A stretch of DNA of 64,000 nucleotides, from assembly GCF_943737005.1 (NCBI RefSeq), contig NZ_CALSFU010000007.1, forward strand, positions 151,116 to 215,115. The letters run 5' to 3'. Below are positions 1-7,753 of this stretch, piece after piece (the first letter of the stretch is position 1; the number at the start of each line of letters is the position of its first letter). The position numbers and the translations under genes were made by a program. The notes under the pieces are model-generated. The model made no database searches. It had not been told where the DNA came from and saw only the letters and a program-made list of their open reading frames with translations. Source of the stretch: Achromobacter sp. Marseille-Q4962. GTDB taxonomy: Bacteria; Pseudomonadota; Gammaproteobacteria; Burkholderiales; Burkholderiaceae_B.

Positions 1-233
1 TCGCCATCCGCCTCGAAAGCCAGTTCGTTGGCGGCATCGGCCAGCCATGCCGACAGCGGCGCGATGCGGGGCAGCTCGCTCACCTGCCGCTCCTGGCGCA
101 GCAGCGCGGCCAGGTCCTGGATCAGCCGGCGCGAGAGCCGGTTGTTCACCGTGAGCACGAGCGTGGACGCGGCCGGCAGCGCGCCGATCTCGGCCAGCGT
201 GAGCGTGGGATGGGAAAGCGGAGCGTCCTGCAT
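1..233 (-). CDS. N-terminal part of a predicted AddB/RecB-like DNA repair nuclease (3' end beyond window)
   Basis: The open frame starts at ATG 233 and runs leftward off the window edge, giving about 77 residues. The start of the protein contains a TLVLTVNNRLSRRL stretch followed by PRIAPLSAWL. This resembles the N-terminus of the roughly 900-residue 'probable DNA repair protein' family, which is related to AddB and carries a C-terminal PD-(D/E)XK nuclease. In that family the protein belongs to an AddAB-like double-strand-break processing pair. Neither the helicase-like nor the nuclease part is visible here, so the assignment rests on the N-terminal motif only. The start is preceded by a stretch with no strong coding signal. 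Confidence 0.5.
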   Translation of the reverse strand, partial: MQDAPLSHPTLTLAEIGALPAASTLVLTVNNRLSRRLIQDLAALLRQERQVSELPRIAPLSAWLADAANELAFEADG

Positions 234-620
234 GGGGCACGGAGGCGGCGGCGCGGACCGCCCATGACTCGAATGGATGAACAACGGCGTAGGATACCGC
301 GACGCCCGGGCTGGCGGCATGCCGCGCCACGGCGCCGTCCAGCATGTAGGCGCCCGGCCGCACCACCTTGGCCAGGCAGGGCGCGATGCGCTCGACCCTG
401 GCCAACTGCTGCGCCGCCTCGTCCTGCATGCTCCACCTCTGGGGCAACGCCGCCACCGGCCGCTCCTCGCTTTCGGACGCCGTGCGCGGCCGCCGCGCGC
501 GCCGGGCGGAGATTTCCGGCCAAAATCGTCGAACTGCCGCCGACGATCGTCATTCACCCGCGCGCACGCGTTACACGGTTACAGACCGCGGCTGTTTGCG
601 CACGTGGATTTCAACGGCCG
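234..620. other. Gene-poor gap with an uncertain leftward frame
   Basis: No gene can be supported here. A leftward frame starting at ATG 429 reads with GC-rich third positions for about 45 codons, but its codon bias fades and it then overlaps the repair gene in another frame. It may be chance, or the remains of a small gene. A dyad of 7 bp (ATCGTCG at 525-531, CGACGAT at 541-547) lies at the far end and could be an operator or a weak hairpin. Confidence 0.3.
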
Positions 621-773
621 CTAGAAGCCGCAGAGCGCGGCGAGGTTTTCCCAGTGGATGCGCATGGCCGGGGTGGTGTAGCCCCAGAAAGCCAGGGCCA
701 GCACGGCCGCCAGCGCCGCCCCGCCAGCCACGCGCCAGCGGCGCGACACGCGAGGCGGCCTGCGTCCGTCCAT
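621..773 (-). CDS. Small single-pass membrane protein, 50 residues
   Basis: This short leftward frame begins with ATG 8 bp after the stop of the MFS transporter gene, so the two could be translated as a coupled pair. The peptide has a basic N-terminus (RRPPRVSRRWR), one hydrophobic helix at about residues 16-34 and a short tail ending in LAALCGF. The arrangement suggests an inner-membrane micropeptide with its N-terminus in the cytoplasm. I recognise no family. A role as accessory subunit or stability factor for the upstream transporter is inference from position alone. Codon use matches its neighbours. Confidence 0.5.
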   Translation of the reverse strand: MDGRRPPRVSRRWRVAGGAALAAVLALAFWGYTTPAMRIHWENLAALCGF

Positions 774-781
774 GGCCGCGC

Positions 782-1981
782 TCAGGCCGCCGCGGGCTGC
801 GCCACCGGCTGCTCGCGCACCGGCAGGCACAGCGCGGCGGCGAACACCGCCAGCGCCACGCCGATCCACCAGACCAGGTCGTAGCTGCCGGTGCGCGCAT
901 ACACGTTGCCGCCCAGCCAGACGCCGACGAAACTGCCGATCTGGTGCCCCAGGAACACGATGCCCGACAGCGTAGCCGCGTAACGCAGCCCGTAGATCTG
1001 GCCGATGAGCCCCTGCGTGAGCGGCACCGTGCCCAGCCAGAACAGGCCCATCCAGGCCGCGAACACATACAGCACCCAGGGCGACAGCGGCAGCGCCAGC
1101 AACAGCAGAATGGCAAACGCGCGCATGCCGTACACCACGGCCAGCAGGCGCTTCTTGCTGTACTTGCCGCCCAGCTTTCCCGCGTAGAACGAGCCCAGCA
1201 CGTTGAAGAGGCCGATCAGCGCGATGGCGGTCGCGCCATTGGCGGCCGTCAACCCGCCGTCCGTGACATAGGCCGGCAGGTGCAGGGTGATGAAAGCGGT
1301 ATGGAAGCCGCAGACGAAGTAGCTCCAGAACAGGAAATGGAACGAGGGATGGCGCACCGCCTGCCGGATCGCCGAGGCCAGCGACTGGTGGGGCCCGGCA
1401 TGCGCGGCAGGACGGCCCCGCAGAAAACACGCCAGCGGCGCGGACACGGCCACCAGCAGCGACAGCGCCCACAGCGCGCCCGGCCAGTCCAGGCCGTTGA
1501 TGAGCGCCTGTCCCGTGGGCACGATGGCGAACTGCCCCAGCGAGCCGCCCGCGCTGGCGATGCCCATGGCCGTGCTGCGGTAAGCGGGCGGCACCGAGCG
1601 CGCCACCACCGGCAGGATGACCGGGAAAGTGGTGCCGGCCTGCCCCAGGCCCACCAGCACGCCGGCGCTCAGGTACAGCATGGTTTCGTCGGCGGCGTAG
1701 CGCGTACCTATCATGCCCAGCATGTACAGCGCCGCGCCCAGCGCGATCGTGCGCCCCGATCCGTAGCGGTCGGCCAGCATGCCCATGAAGATACAGGCCA
1801 CGCCCCACACCAGGTTCTGCAGCGCGAACGCCATCGAAAACACGTCGCGCCCCCAGCCGTGGGCCAGGCCCATGGGCTGCATGAACAGGCCGAACGTGGC
1901 GCGCACGCCCATGGCAAGCAGCACCACGAGGGTGCCCAGCGCGATGACGCGTACGGAAATCCGATCGGAGGAAGAAGGCAT
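782..1981 (-). CDS. Major facilitator superfamily transporter, 399 residues
   Basis: Predicted inner-membrane secondary transporter. The sequence shows about twelve hydrophobic helices. An MFS motif-A-like loop, GMLADRYGSGRT, follows the second helix, and a shorter basic loop (KLGGKYSKKRLL) sits in the second half, where the duplicated motif belongs. The overall pattern resembles the oxalate/formate-antiporter-like branch that imports small organic anions. The substrate cannot be told from sequence. ATG 1981 gives the usual family length of about 400 residues; extending further upstream would add non-membrane, non-conserved sequence. A 50-residue membrane peptide follows 8 bp downstream. No regulator is adjacent. 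Confidence 0.85.
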   Translation of the reverse strand: MPSSSDRISVRVIALGTLVVLLAMGVRATFGLFMQPMGLAHGWGRDVFSMAFALQNLVWGVACIFMGMLADRYGSGRTIALGAALYMLGMIGTRYAADETMLYLSAGVLVGLGQAGTTFPVILPVVARSVPPAYRSTAMGIASAGGSLGQFAIVPTGQALINGLDWPGALWALSLLVAVSAPLACFLRGRPAAHAGPHQSLASAIRQAVRHPSFHFLFWSYFVCGFHTAFITLHLPAYVTDGGLTAANGATAIALIGLFNVLGSFYAGKLGGKYSKKRLLAVVYGMRAFAILLLLALPLSPWVLYVFAAWMGLFWLGTVPLTQGLIGQIYGLRYAATLSGIVFLGHQIGSFVGVWLGGNVYARTGSYDLVWWIGVALAVFAAALCLPVREQPVAQPAAA

Positions 1982-2126
1982 GAAGGCTGGTCTCTGGTTC
2001 TTGTGTTCTGGCCGCCAGGCGCCGCCGCGGCATTCCCGGGGGAGGAATCCAGCCATCATATAGAACAAAGACAAGGCCGCGCCAGACCGCCCGCGGCGGC
2101 GGCGCCTCCCGGATCCGCCGCCGATG

Positions 2127-2132
2127 CTAGAA
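2127..2132 (+). promoter_or_regulatory. Possible extended -10 element before tRNA-Arg
   Basis: TGC-TAGAAT has the TGn extension and a 5/6 match to a sigma-70 -10 box. It lies about 85 bp before the tRNA, which would leave a trimmed 5' leader. No convincing -35 is seen. Confidence 0.3.
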
Positions 2133-2215
2133 TCATGTTCTTCGCCGGACGCGCCTTTCTGGAACGTCCGGGCCGCGGGGCCGGTTGGCAAAGCCGGTTT
2201 CGCAAGACCGCCCGC

Positions 2216-2290
2216 CTCGCCGTAGTTAAATGGATATAACCGGCCCCTCCTAAGGGTCAATTGGTGGTTCGATTCCACCCGGCGAGGCCA
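2216..2290 (+). tRNA. tRNA-Arg (anticodon CCT)
   Basis: A complete cloverleaf can be folded. The acceptor stem CTCGCCG pairs with CGGCGAG. T8 and A9 are followed by a GTTA/TAAC D-stem. The anticodon stem GGCCC/GGGTC (one G-U pair) encloses the loop CTCCTAA with anticodon CCT at loop positions 3-5. The T-arm contains GGTTCGATTCC. The discriminator is G and CCA is encoded. It decodes the rare arginine codon AGG. Such tRNA 3' ends are common integration sites, but no integrase gene abuts it on this side. Confidence 0.95.
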
Positions 2291-2369
2291 GCCTTTCCAT
2301 CTTTTCCCCAACACAGATACCCGATCCGCGTCCGATACGCTGGCGTTTGGGCGCCCGCCTGCGCGCCTT

Positions 2370-3308
2370 TCAGCCGGGCACGGCCAGGGCCGGCCCGGCC
2401 TGGCCCCGCGCGAATGCATGGCGCACGGCCTGCAACCAGGCTTGCTGCAGCCGGTCGCCGGCGTCGGCCTGGCGCGTCACCGCGCCCAACTGGAAGACCG
2501 GGCCGCCGCGGGGCAGCTGCCGCACTTCCACCGGGTACTGCGCAACCAGCCCGGTATCGATCAATTGCAGCACCGAGAATCCCAGGCCGGCGCTCACCAT
2601 CGCCACGATGGCCGGGGCGCTGCCCAGCTCCACCAGACTGCGCTTGCCCGGCGCCATCCGATGCACGTAGCGGGTGGCCAGGCCGCCGGTGGTGGTGCCG
2701 CGGTCATAGCGCACCCAGTCCATGGCCCGGATGCGCAGCTTCAGTTCGGCGGCGCTCAGGGCGGCCGTCGGCGCGCGGCGCCGGGCGTCTTGCGCGCGGG
2801 GCGGACCGATGAAGACCAGCGCTCGCGAGGCCAGCGCCTCCCAATGCAGGCCGGCCTGCACGCCGCGCTGCGGCCGCGCCACGATGGCCGCATCCAGCCG
2901 CCCGGCCTTCACGTCTTCGGTCAGCGCCATGCTGGCGCCGCGCTGCGGGGCGATGCTCAGCCGCGGGTAGTGCTCGCGCAGGTAGAGCATGGCCCCGGGG
3001 AGCAGCATCGGCTGCAGCGCCTCGATCACGCCCACCCGCAGATGCCCCTCCACCACGACGCTGGCGCGCCGCCGCAGGCTTTGCAGCGCCTCCAGCGCCG
3101 GCCGCATGGTCTGCACCAGCTCGACGGCCGCAGGCCGCGCGCGCACGTGCTGGCCCGAGCGATCGAACAGCGGCTTGCCCACGTACTGTTCGAGCTGCTT
3201 CATCTGCATGCTTACCGCACTGGGCGTCATGTGCATGACGTGGGCCGCCGCGGCGAAACTGCCTTCGGCGACCACGGCGGCCAGGGTCTGGAATGCTTCG
3301 ACTTTCAT
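2370..3308 (-). CDS. LysR-family transcriptional regulator, 312 residues
   Basis: DNA-binding regulator with the standard LysR plan. A winged helix-turn-helix fills residues 1-60 (AFQTLAAVVAEGSFAAAAH, then SAVSMQMKQLEQYVGKPLFDR), and an effector-binding domain of two alpha/beta lobes follows from about residue 90. ATG 3308 gives the canonical MKVEAFQTL start; a TTG one codon upstream is possible. It is divergent from the TauD-like dioxygenase gene across about 110 bp, the usual setting for a LysR regulator of its neighbour. The inducer is probably the dioxygenase substrate or product, which is unknown. A TGAT-N4-ATCA dyad at 3318-3329 may be its own operator. Confidence 0.9.
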   Translation of the reverse strand: MKVEAFQTLAAVVAEGSFAAAAHVMHMTPSAVSMQMKQLEQYVGKPLFDRSGQHVRARPAAVELVQTMRPALEALQSLRRRASVVVEGHLRVGVIEALQPMLLPGAMLYLREHYPRLSIAPQRGASMALTEDVKAGRLDAAIVARPQRGVQAGLHWEALASRALVFIGPPRAQDARRRAPTAALSAAELKLRIRAMDWVRYDRGTTTGGLATRYVHRMAPGKRSLVELGSAPAIVAMVSAGLGFSVLQLIDTGLVAQYPVEVRQLPRGGPVFQLGAVTRQADAGDRLQQAWLQAVRHAFARGQAGPALAVPG

Positions 3309-3316
3309 CAAGAAAA

Positions 3317-3330
3317 TTGATCTCTATCAG
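3317..3330. promoter_or_regulatory. FNR-like or LysR-type dyad in divergent promoter region
   Basis: TTGAT-ctct-ATCAG matches the FNR/ANR consensus at 9 of 10 positions. It sits 9-22 bp upstream of the LysR start codon, in the gap shared with the dioxygenase gene. The same dyad could equally be the LysR autoregulatory site. Confidence 0.3.
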
Positions 3331-3419
3331 CAAATTAAGTCACTTTTTATGCTAGGGCGCAAGTCCTAGACTGCGGGGCACCGAAGAAAAACCGTTCGCA
3401 ATTCCGGAAACCCCGCACC

Positions 3420-4529
3420 ATGACGCAAGCCTCGAACGCAGGATGGCGCAGCCAGCAGGCCGCGCAAGACCACAGATGGATCCAGCGGCTGGATCCGCAA
3501 GCCGTGGAGGGCCTGGACCAGGCCCTGGAACACGCCAGGGCGGCAGGCAAGCCGCTGCTGGAAATGACCCCCGACGATTTTCCCCTGCCCCCCGCTTGCC
3601 GCGATGCGCTGCGGCGCGCGGTGGCGGCCACGCAGTCCGGGTGGGGCCTGTGCCTGCTCAAGGGCTTCCCGGTGCACCGCTGGAGCGAGGCGGACTGCCG
3701 CCTGGCCTACTGGGGCATGGGCCTTCACATGGGCGTGGCCCGCACGCAAAACCGCGCGAGCGAAATCATCAACGACGTGCGCGACGCCGGCGGCGGCTAC
3801 AAGGTCACTAACGGGCGCGGCTACAACACGAACGCCCAGCTCGATTTCCACTGCGACTCCTGCGACGTGGTGGCGCTGCTGTGCCGCCGCACCGCCAAGG
3901 AAGGCGGCGCAAGCAAGGTGATCAGCTCGCCCGCGCTGGTGGCGGAATTCGCCCGCCGCCGGCCGGACCTGCTGCCGGTGCTGCGCCAGCCGTTCTATTA
4001 CAGCTACCAGGGCGCGCAGGATCCGTCCCAGCCTCCCTACTACCGCATTCCCCTGCTGAACGACGAGCGCTCCCCGTTCGCCTTTCGCATCAACCGCAAG
4101 AACGTGACGGCGGCGCAGCGGGATTTCAGCGAAGTGCCGCGCCTGAGCCCCGCCCAGATCGAGGCGCTGGACCTGATCGACGAACTGCTCGCCGACCCCG
4201 GGCTCTGCTATTCGATGTGGCTCGAAAAGGGCGATATGCAGCTGCTCAACAACTACACCACCGTGCATTCGCGCACCGGTTTCGTGGACCACGACCTCCC
4301 CGACGAAAAGCGCCACCTGCTGCGCCTGTGGCTGGCGGTGCCGGATTCGCAGGAGCTGCCGGCGGACTGGGAGCCGTACTACGGCGACCGCCGCGCCGGC
4401 TCGGTGCGCGGCGGCCTGCGGGGCAGCCAGCGGCCCGCCGGGTTCGACGCGTTCGAGGCGCGCCAGGCGCGCTTCATGGGCATGCGCTTGCGACCTTTCG
4501 TGGCCCCGGCGGGCGAACTCGCCGCCTGA
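3420..4529 (+). CDS. TauD/TfdA-like Fe(II)/2-oxoglutarate dioxygenase, 369 residues
   Basis: Predicted cytoplasmic non-haem iron oxygenase of the clavaminate-synthase-like fold, which hydroxylates a substrate while decarboxylating 2-oxoglutarate. The iron-binding facial triad is visible as H144-x-D146 in LDFHCDSCDVV and the distal H283 in NNYTTVHSRTGF. The arginine expected to bind 2-oxoglutarate lies in the HLLRLWLAV segment some 15-20 residues later. The length fits the longer TauD-like proteins near carboxylate-uptake genes rather than taurine dioxygenase itself (about 280 residues). It is followed by a Bug-type binding protein gene about 110 bp downstream and faces a LysR regulator, which suggests a catabolic unit for one organic acid. 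The substrate is not identifiable. Confidence 0.8.
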   Translation: MTQASNAGWRSQQAAQDHRWIQRLDPQAVEGLDQALEHARAAGKPLLEMTPDDFPLPPACRDALRRAVAATQSGWGLCLLKGFPVHRWSEADCRLAYWGMGLHMGVARTQNRASEIINDVRDAGGGYKVTNGRGYNTNAQLDFHCDSCDVVALLCRRTAKEGGASKVISSPALVAEFARRRPDLLPVLRQPFYYSYQGAQDPSQPPYYRIPLLNDERSPFAFRINRKNVTAAQRDFSEVPRLSPAQIEALDLIDELLADPGLCYSMWLEKGDMQLLNNYTTVHSRTGFVDHDLPDEKRHLLRLWLAVPDSQELPADWEPYYGDRRAGSVRGGLRGSQRPAGFDAFEARQARFMGMRLRPFVAPAGELAA

Positions 4530-4637
4530 ATGCCGCGGCGCGCCCGCGCCACACCAATACAAACACAACCAACGGTCCATGCACTGCCCGGCCGGCGCGC
4601 CGGCCCGGCCATCGGAACCCGCCTGAGGAGACAAATC

Positions 4638-5609
4638 ATGAACCGCCGCGAATTCCTGGCCGCCACGCTGCCGGCCGCACTGGCCGTTGCCGCCGGCCCG
4701 TTCCCGGCCCGTCCGGCCGGGCTTTCCTCCACGCTGCGCATCCAGGTCGGGGCCCCGCCGGGCGGCGGCACCGACCTGGTGGCCCGCGCGCTGGCGCAGG
4801 GCATGGCCGCCGAACTCAAGCGCAATCTCGTGGTCGAGAACAAGCCGGGCGCGGGGGGCAATATCGCCGCCGGCAGCGTGTCCCAGGCCGTCGGCGATCC
4901 GAACACGCTGCTGGTGGCCTACACCAGTTTCGCCATCAATCCCAGCATCCAGACCGACCTGCCCTACGATCCCCTCGCCAGCTTCACGCCGCTCAGCCTG
5001 ACGGCCACCTCGCCGCTCATGCTGGTCTGTCGTCCCGACCTGCCGGTAAAGAACACCGCGGAGCTGATGGCCTACGTGCGCCAGCGCCCGAAGCAATTCA
5101 GCATCGGCGGGGCCGGGCTGGGCAGCGCCAGCCAGATGGCCGGAGAAATGCTCAAGGCCCGGGCCAGACTGGACGTGGTGAGCGTCCCCTACAAGGGCGC
5201 GGCGCCCGCCGTACAGGATCTGCTGGGCGGCCAGATCCAGTTATTGATGTCGGACATGGCCACCGTCCAGCCCCTGCTGCGCGGCGGCCGGCTCAAGGCG
5301 CTGGGCGTGAGCACGCCGGAACCGCTGGCGGCCTATCCCGGCGTCGAACCCATTGCCCGTGTGCTGCCGGGCTTCGACTACCGCACCTGGTTCGGACTGT
5401 TCGCGCCCAGGGACGTGGCGGCGGCGCAAGCCGACCGCTTGTCCGAAGCGGCCCAGGCCTGCACCCGGATGCCCGAGATCGCGCAGCGCCTGGAACATCA
5501 CGGACTGGACGCCGTGGGCAGCGGCCGCGCCGAATTCGAGGTTTTCATCCGGGCGGAAATCAAGCGCTGGCGGGTCGTGGCCGAGGCCACGGGGATGCGG
5601 CTGGGCTGA
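4638..5609 (+). CDS. Bug-family (TctC-like) periplasmic solute-binding protein, 323 residues
   Basis: Extracytoplasmic receptor of the tripartite tricarboxylate transporter family. The N-terminus MNRREFLAATLPAALAVAAG is an export signal with a basic start and a hydrophobic core. The mature part shows the family landmarks GAPPGGGTDLVARALA and VVENKPGAGGN near the start and PYKGAAPAVQDLLGGQI in the middle. ATG 4638 has a GAGGAG ribosome site. No TctA/TctB membrane genes are present, as is usual for Bordetella-type Bug proteins. It probably binds the acid handled by the upstream dioxygenase; that is inference from the operon. Confidence 0.9.
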   Translation: MNRREFLAATLPAALAVAAGPFPARPAGLSSTLRIQVGAPPGGGTDLVARALAQGMAAELKRNLVVENKPGAGGNIAAGSVSQAVGDPNTLLVAYTSFAINPSIQTDLPYDPLASFTPLSLTATSPLMLVCRPDLPVKNTAELMAYVRQRPKQFSIGGAGLGSASQMAGEMLKARARLDVVSVPYKGAAPAVQDLLGGQIQLLMSDMATVQPLLRGGRLKALGVSTPEPLAAYPGVEPIARVLPGFDYRTWFGLFAPRDVAAAQADRLSEAAQACTRMPEIAQRLEHHGLDAVGSGRAEFEVFIRAEIKRWRVVAEATGMRLG

Positions 5610-5639
5610 ACGCCCCCGGCGCCTGAAATCATGTTCCGA

Positions 5640-5677
5640 GGGCTGGCGGGCGGGCCTCCGCCGGCCCCATTTTTTTC
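5640..5677 (+). terminator. Rho-independent terminator after the Bug gene
   Basis: An 8-bp stem (GGGCTGGC at 5640-5647 with GCCGGCCC at 5660-5667, one G-U pair) is followed by CATTTTTTTC. It closes the dioxygenase-Bug transcript. Confidence 0.8.
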
Positions 5678-5956
5678 TGTTTCACTCCGCTGCTTTTTCA
5701 GCCAGATGAGGGTTATTCCGGGCTACGCTCATGCGCCGCCGGCAGGTAGTTTTCGCCTTCATGCCTTGTGACCAAATGCATCAACAACGGGCCTGCGCGA
5801 CCGTTTTTTCCTCTTTCGGCCCAAATCTCTTGCGCAGCACTTGAAATTGCTGTTTAAATTCGACGCGTAAACCTCTAATTCATCGGTACTTTTTGGGTCC
5901 GGAGAAATTCAGGTTTATGCAATATTTTCTTACTGTCTGATAAGCCGGTTTACACC
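5678..5956. other. AT-richer intergenic leader region before the PBP7 gene
   Basis: No gene is seen in this stretch. It is noticeably less GC-rich than the surroundings, which fits a promoter and untranslated leader for the downstream endopeptidase gene. A candidate promoter is listed separately. Confidence 0.5.
5830..5858 (+). promoter_or_regulatory. Candidate sigma-70 promoter for the PBP7 gene
   Basis: TTGCGC at 5830-5835 and TTTAAA at 5853-5858 are spaced by 17 bp. Both boxes are imperfect. The leader to the start codon would be about 90 nt. Confidence 0.35.
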
Positions 5957-7132
5957 ATGGCATTTTCCTGGACCCGTGCAATTGCGAAAGCCCTGGCGCC
6001 GCTGGCGCTGGCAGTCTGCGCGCTCCACCCTGACGCCGCGATGGCGGCCAAGAATACCGACCCTTGCAAGACCAACGCCAAGTCGGCGGCCTGCAAGGCG
6101 CAGCAATCCAAGAAGTCCCCCTCGGCCAAGAAGCCGGCATCCTCCAAGAGCGCTTCGGCCAAGACCTCCTCGGCCAGGAAGGCGCAGCCCGCCGCCTCCA
6201 AGAAGGCGCCCAAGGGCGGCAAGCAGGCGGTGGCGCGCTCCGGCAGCGCCAGGAAGCCGGCCGCCGGCAAGAGCGGCAAAGGCGGCAAGGGTGCGGCCGG
6301 CAGGCGCGCGGCGGCGGCCGCCGCCAGCGCCGCCATGCCGCCGCCCGCGGTGTCCGTGCGCGCCGAAGCCGCCGCGCTGCGCTCCAGCACCGCCTACGTG
6401 CAAGACCTCGAAAGCTCCAGCGTGCTGTTCGCCAAGAACGAGAACGTGGTGCGCCCGATCGCCTCGATCTCCAAGCTCATGACCGCGCTGGTGGTGGTGG
6501 ACGCCAACCTGCCCATGGACGAGATGCTGGAAATCACCGACGACGACGTGGACTCGCTCAAGCACACCACGTCGCGCCTGCGCGTGGGCACCCGCCTGAG
6601 CCGCGGCGACATGCTGCACCTGGCGCTGATGTCCTCGGAGAACCGCGCCGCGCATGCGCTGGGCCGCAACTATCCCGGCGGCCTGCCGGCCTTCGTGGCC
6701 GCCATGAACGCCAAAGCGCGCGCGCTGGGCATGACGAACACGCATTTCATCGAGCCCACCGGCCTGTCGAGCGAAAACGTGTCCTCGCCGCGCGACCTGG
6801 CCCGCCTGCTGCGCGCCGCCTCGCAGCGCCCCCTCATCCACCGCTATTCCACCGATTCCGAGTACGAGGTGGAAATCAACAAGCGCACCCAGACCTTCCG
6901 CAACACCAACCTGCTGGTGCGCAAGCCGGACTGGGACATCAAGATCTCCAAGACGGGATTCATCAACGAGGCGGGCGAATGCCTGGTCATGCTGGCCCGC
7001 ATCAACGGGCGCGACCTGGCCATCGTGCTGCTCGATTCCCAGGGCAAGCTCTCGCGCATCGGCGACGCCGTGCGCATCCGCCGCATCGTGCAAAACGAGG
7101 TGGCGCTGGCTTCGCTGCAATCCGGCGGCTGA
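5957..7132 (+). CDS. pbpG: D-alanyl-D-alanine endopeptidase (PBP7 type) with a Lys/Ala/Ser-rich linker, 391 residues
   Basis: Periplasmic serine peptidase that cuts D-Ala cross-links in peptidoglycan. The S11-type catalytic motifs are all present: S170-x-x-K173 in ASISKLM, S227-x-N229 in MSSENRAA, and K332-T-G in KISKTGF. Residues 1-30 form a signal peptide ending near DAAMA. Residues about 40-125 are an unusual low-complexity linker of Lys, Ala, Ser and Gly (for example SKKSPSAKKPASSKSASAK), like the tail of bacterial histone-H1 homologues. E. coli PBP7 lacks this and is about 80 residues shorter. The linker may bind polyanions or span the wall. The gene stands alone between a terminator and a candidate promoter upstream and a strong terminator downstream. 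Confidence 0.92.
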   Translation: MAFSWTRAIAKALAPLALAVCALHPDAAMAAKNTDPCKTNAKSAACKAQQSKKSPSAKKPASSKSASAKTSSARKAQPAASKKAPKGGKQAVARSGSARKPAAGKSGKGGKGAAGRRAAAAAASAAMPPPAVSVRAEAAALRSSTAYVQDLESSSVLFAKNENVVRPIASISKLMTALVVVDANLPMDEMLEITDDDVDSLKHTTSRLRVGTRLSRGDMLHLALMSSENRAAHALGRNYPGGLPAFVAAMNAKARALGMTNTHFIEPTGLSSENVSSPRDLARLLRAASQRPLIHRYSTDSEYEVEINKRTQTFRNTNLLVRKPDWDIKISKTGFINEAGECLVMLARINGRDLAIVLLDSQGKLSRIGDAVRIRRIVQNEVALASLQSGG

Positions 7133-7156
7133 CCCGGCGTCCCGCCGACTGTCCCG

Positions 7157-7185
7157 GGGCCCGGCCAGTCCGGGCCTCTTTTTTT
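7157..7185 (+). terminator. Rho-independent terminator after pbpG
   Basis: Stem GGCCCGG (7158-7164) with CCGGGCC (7170-7176), loop of five, followed by TCTTTTTTT. Confidence 0.85.
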
Positions 7186-7210
7186 GCGCGCAAGCCCGCA
7201 GAGGGCCGTG

Positions 7211-7594
7211 TCAGGCCGCCCTGGCGGGGCGCGGAGCGGCTTCCTCGCACAGCGCGGGCGGCAGGCCGCGCAGCACGGCGCCCGCATCGAGCGAGCGGAT
7301 GGGCACCGAGGCGTCGCGCGGAATGCGGCCCTCCGCCAGCAACACTTCGTAGCGCAGGCAGCAGACGCGCAGGAAAGAAGTGAAATTGGCCGCCTCGCCG
7401 CGATACGCCACCAATTCGTCGTACAGCCGCTCGATGAGCTGGGACACGCGCATGCCGTCGCGCGCGGCGATTTCTTCCAGCACCTGCCAGAACAGCTTTT
7501 CCAGCCGCACGCTGGTGGCCGCGCCATGCAGCCGCAGCGAACGCGTCTGCGGCGAGTACGACTGCGCACTGGCGCGGATGAAGATTTCACACAT
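7211..7594 (-). CDS. Ribbon-helix-helix domain protein, 127 residues
   Basis: Small predicted DNA-binding protein. The core reads TRSLRLHGAATSVRLEKLFW, then LEEIAARDGMRVSQLIERLYDE. This is the beta strand and two helices of the RHH_4-type ribbon-helix-helix family found as stand-alone proteins in proteobacteria. A helical region of unknown role follows (FTSFLRVCCLRYEVLL). It is divergent from the alcohol dehydrogenase gene with about 160 bp between them, so it might regulate that gene, but no operator is recognised. ATG 7594 is preceded by a purine-rich site. No toxin partner lies beside it, so an antitoxin role is unlikely. Confidence 0.75.
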   Translation of the reverse strand: MCEIFIRASAQSYSPQTRSLRLHGAATSVRLEKLFWQVLEEIAARDGMRVSQLIERLYDELVAYRGEAANFTSFLRVCCLRYEVLLAEGRIPRDASVPIRSLDAGAVLRGLPPALCEEAAPRPARAA

Positions 7595-7681
7595 GCAAGC
7601 TCCCTGTTTTTTTCTGGTGCGGTGCGGCGTCCGGGGCCATCTGCAACCGTGCGTTTCCGCCCGACCGCGCGGCGCGCCGGG

Positions 7682-7695
7682 TTGATATAAATCAT
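7682..7695 (+). promoter_or_regulatory. FNR/ANR-type box upstream of the alcohol dehydrogenase
   Basis: TTGAT-ataa-ATCAT matches the FNR consensus at 9 of 10 positions. If the -10-like GATAGT at 7721-7726 is used, the box is centred near -42, the class II activation position. Confidence 0.45.
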
Positions 7696-7753
7696 TGTCT
7701 CGATGCAGTGCGGGTTCGAGGATAGTGAAACTGATCCGACTTCGGAGGTAAAG

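Noticed and set aside
146..553. Leftward frame of 135 codons near the left edge
   Set aside because: Low-complexity Arg/Ala/Gly translation, overlapping the better supported repair-gene start in another frame.
368..2239. Long rightward open frame of 623 codons opposite the MFS gene
   Set aside because: It is rich in Arg, Gln and His with no domain logic. It mirrors the true leftward MFS gene, as is usual in GC-rich DNA.
2216..2290. tRNA-Arg as the attachment site of a genomic island
   Set aside because: No integrase follows it and no copy of its 3' end was noticed elsewhere in the window.
3366..5096. Leftward open frame of 576 codons opposite the dioxygenase and Bug genes
   Set aside because: It covers two well-supported rightward genes and has a GC-shadow composition.
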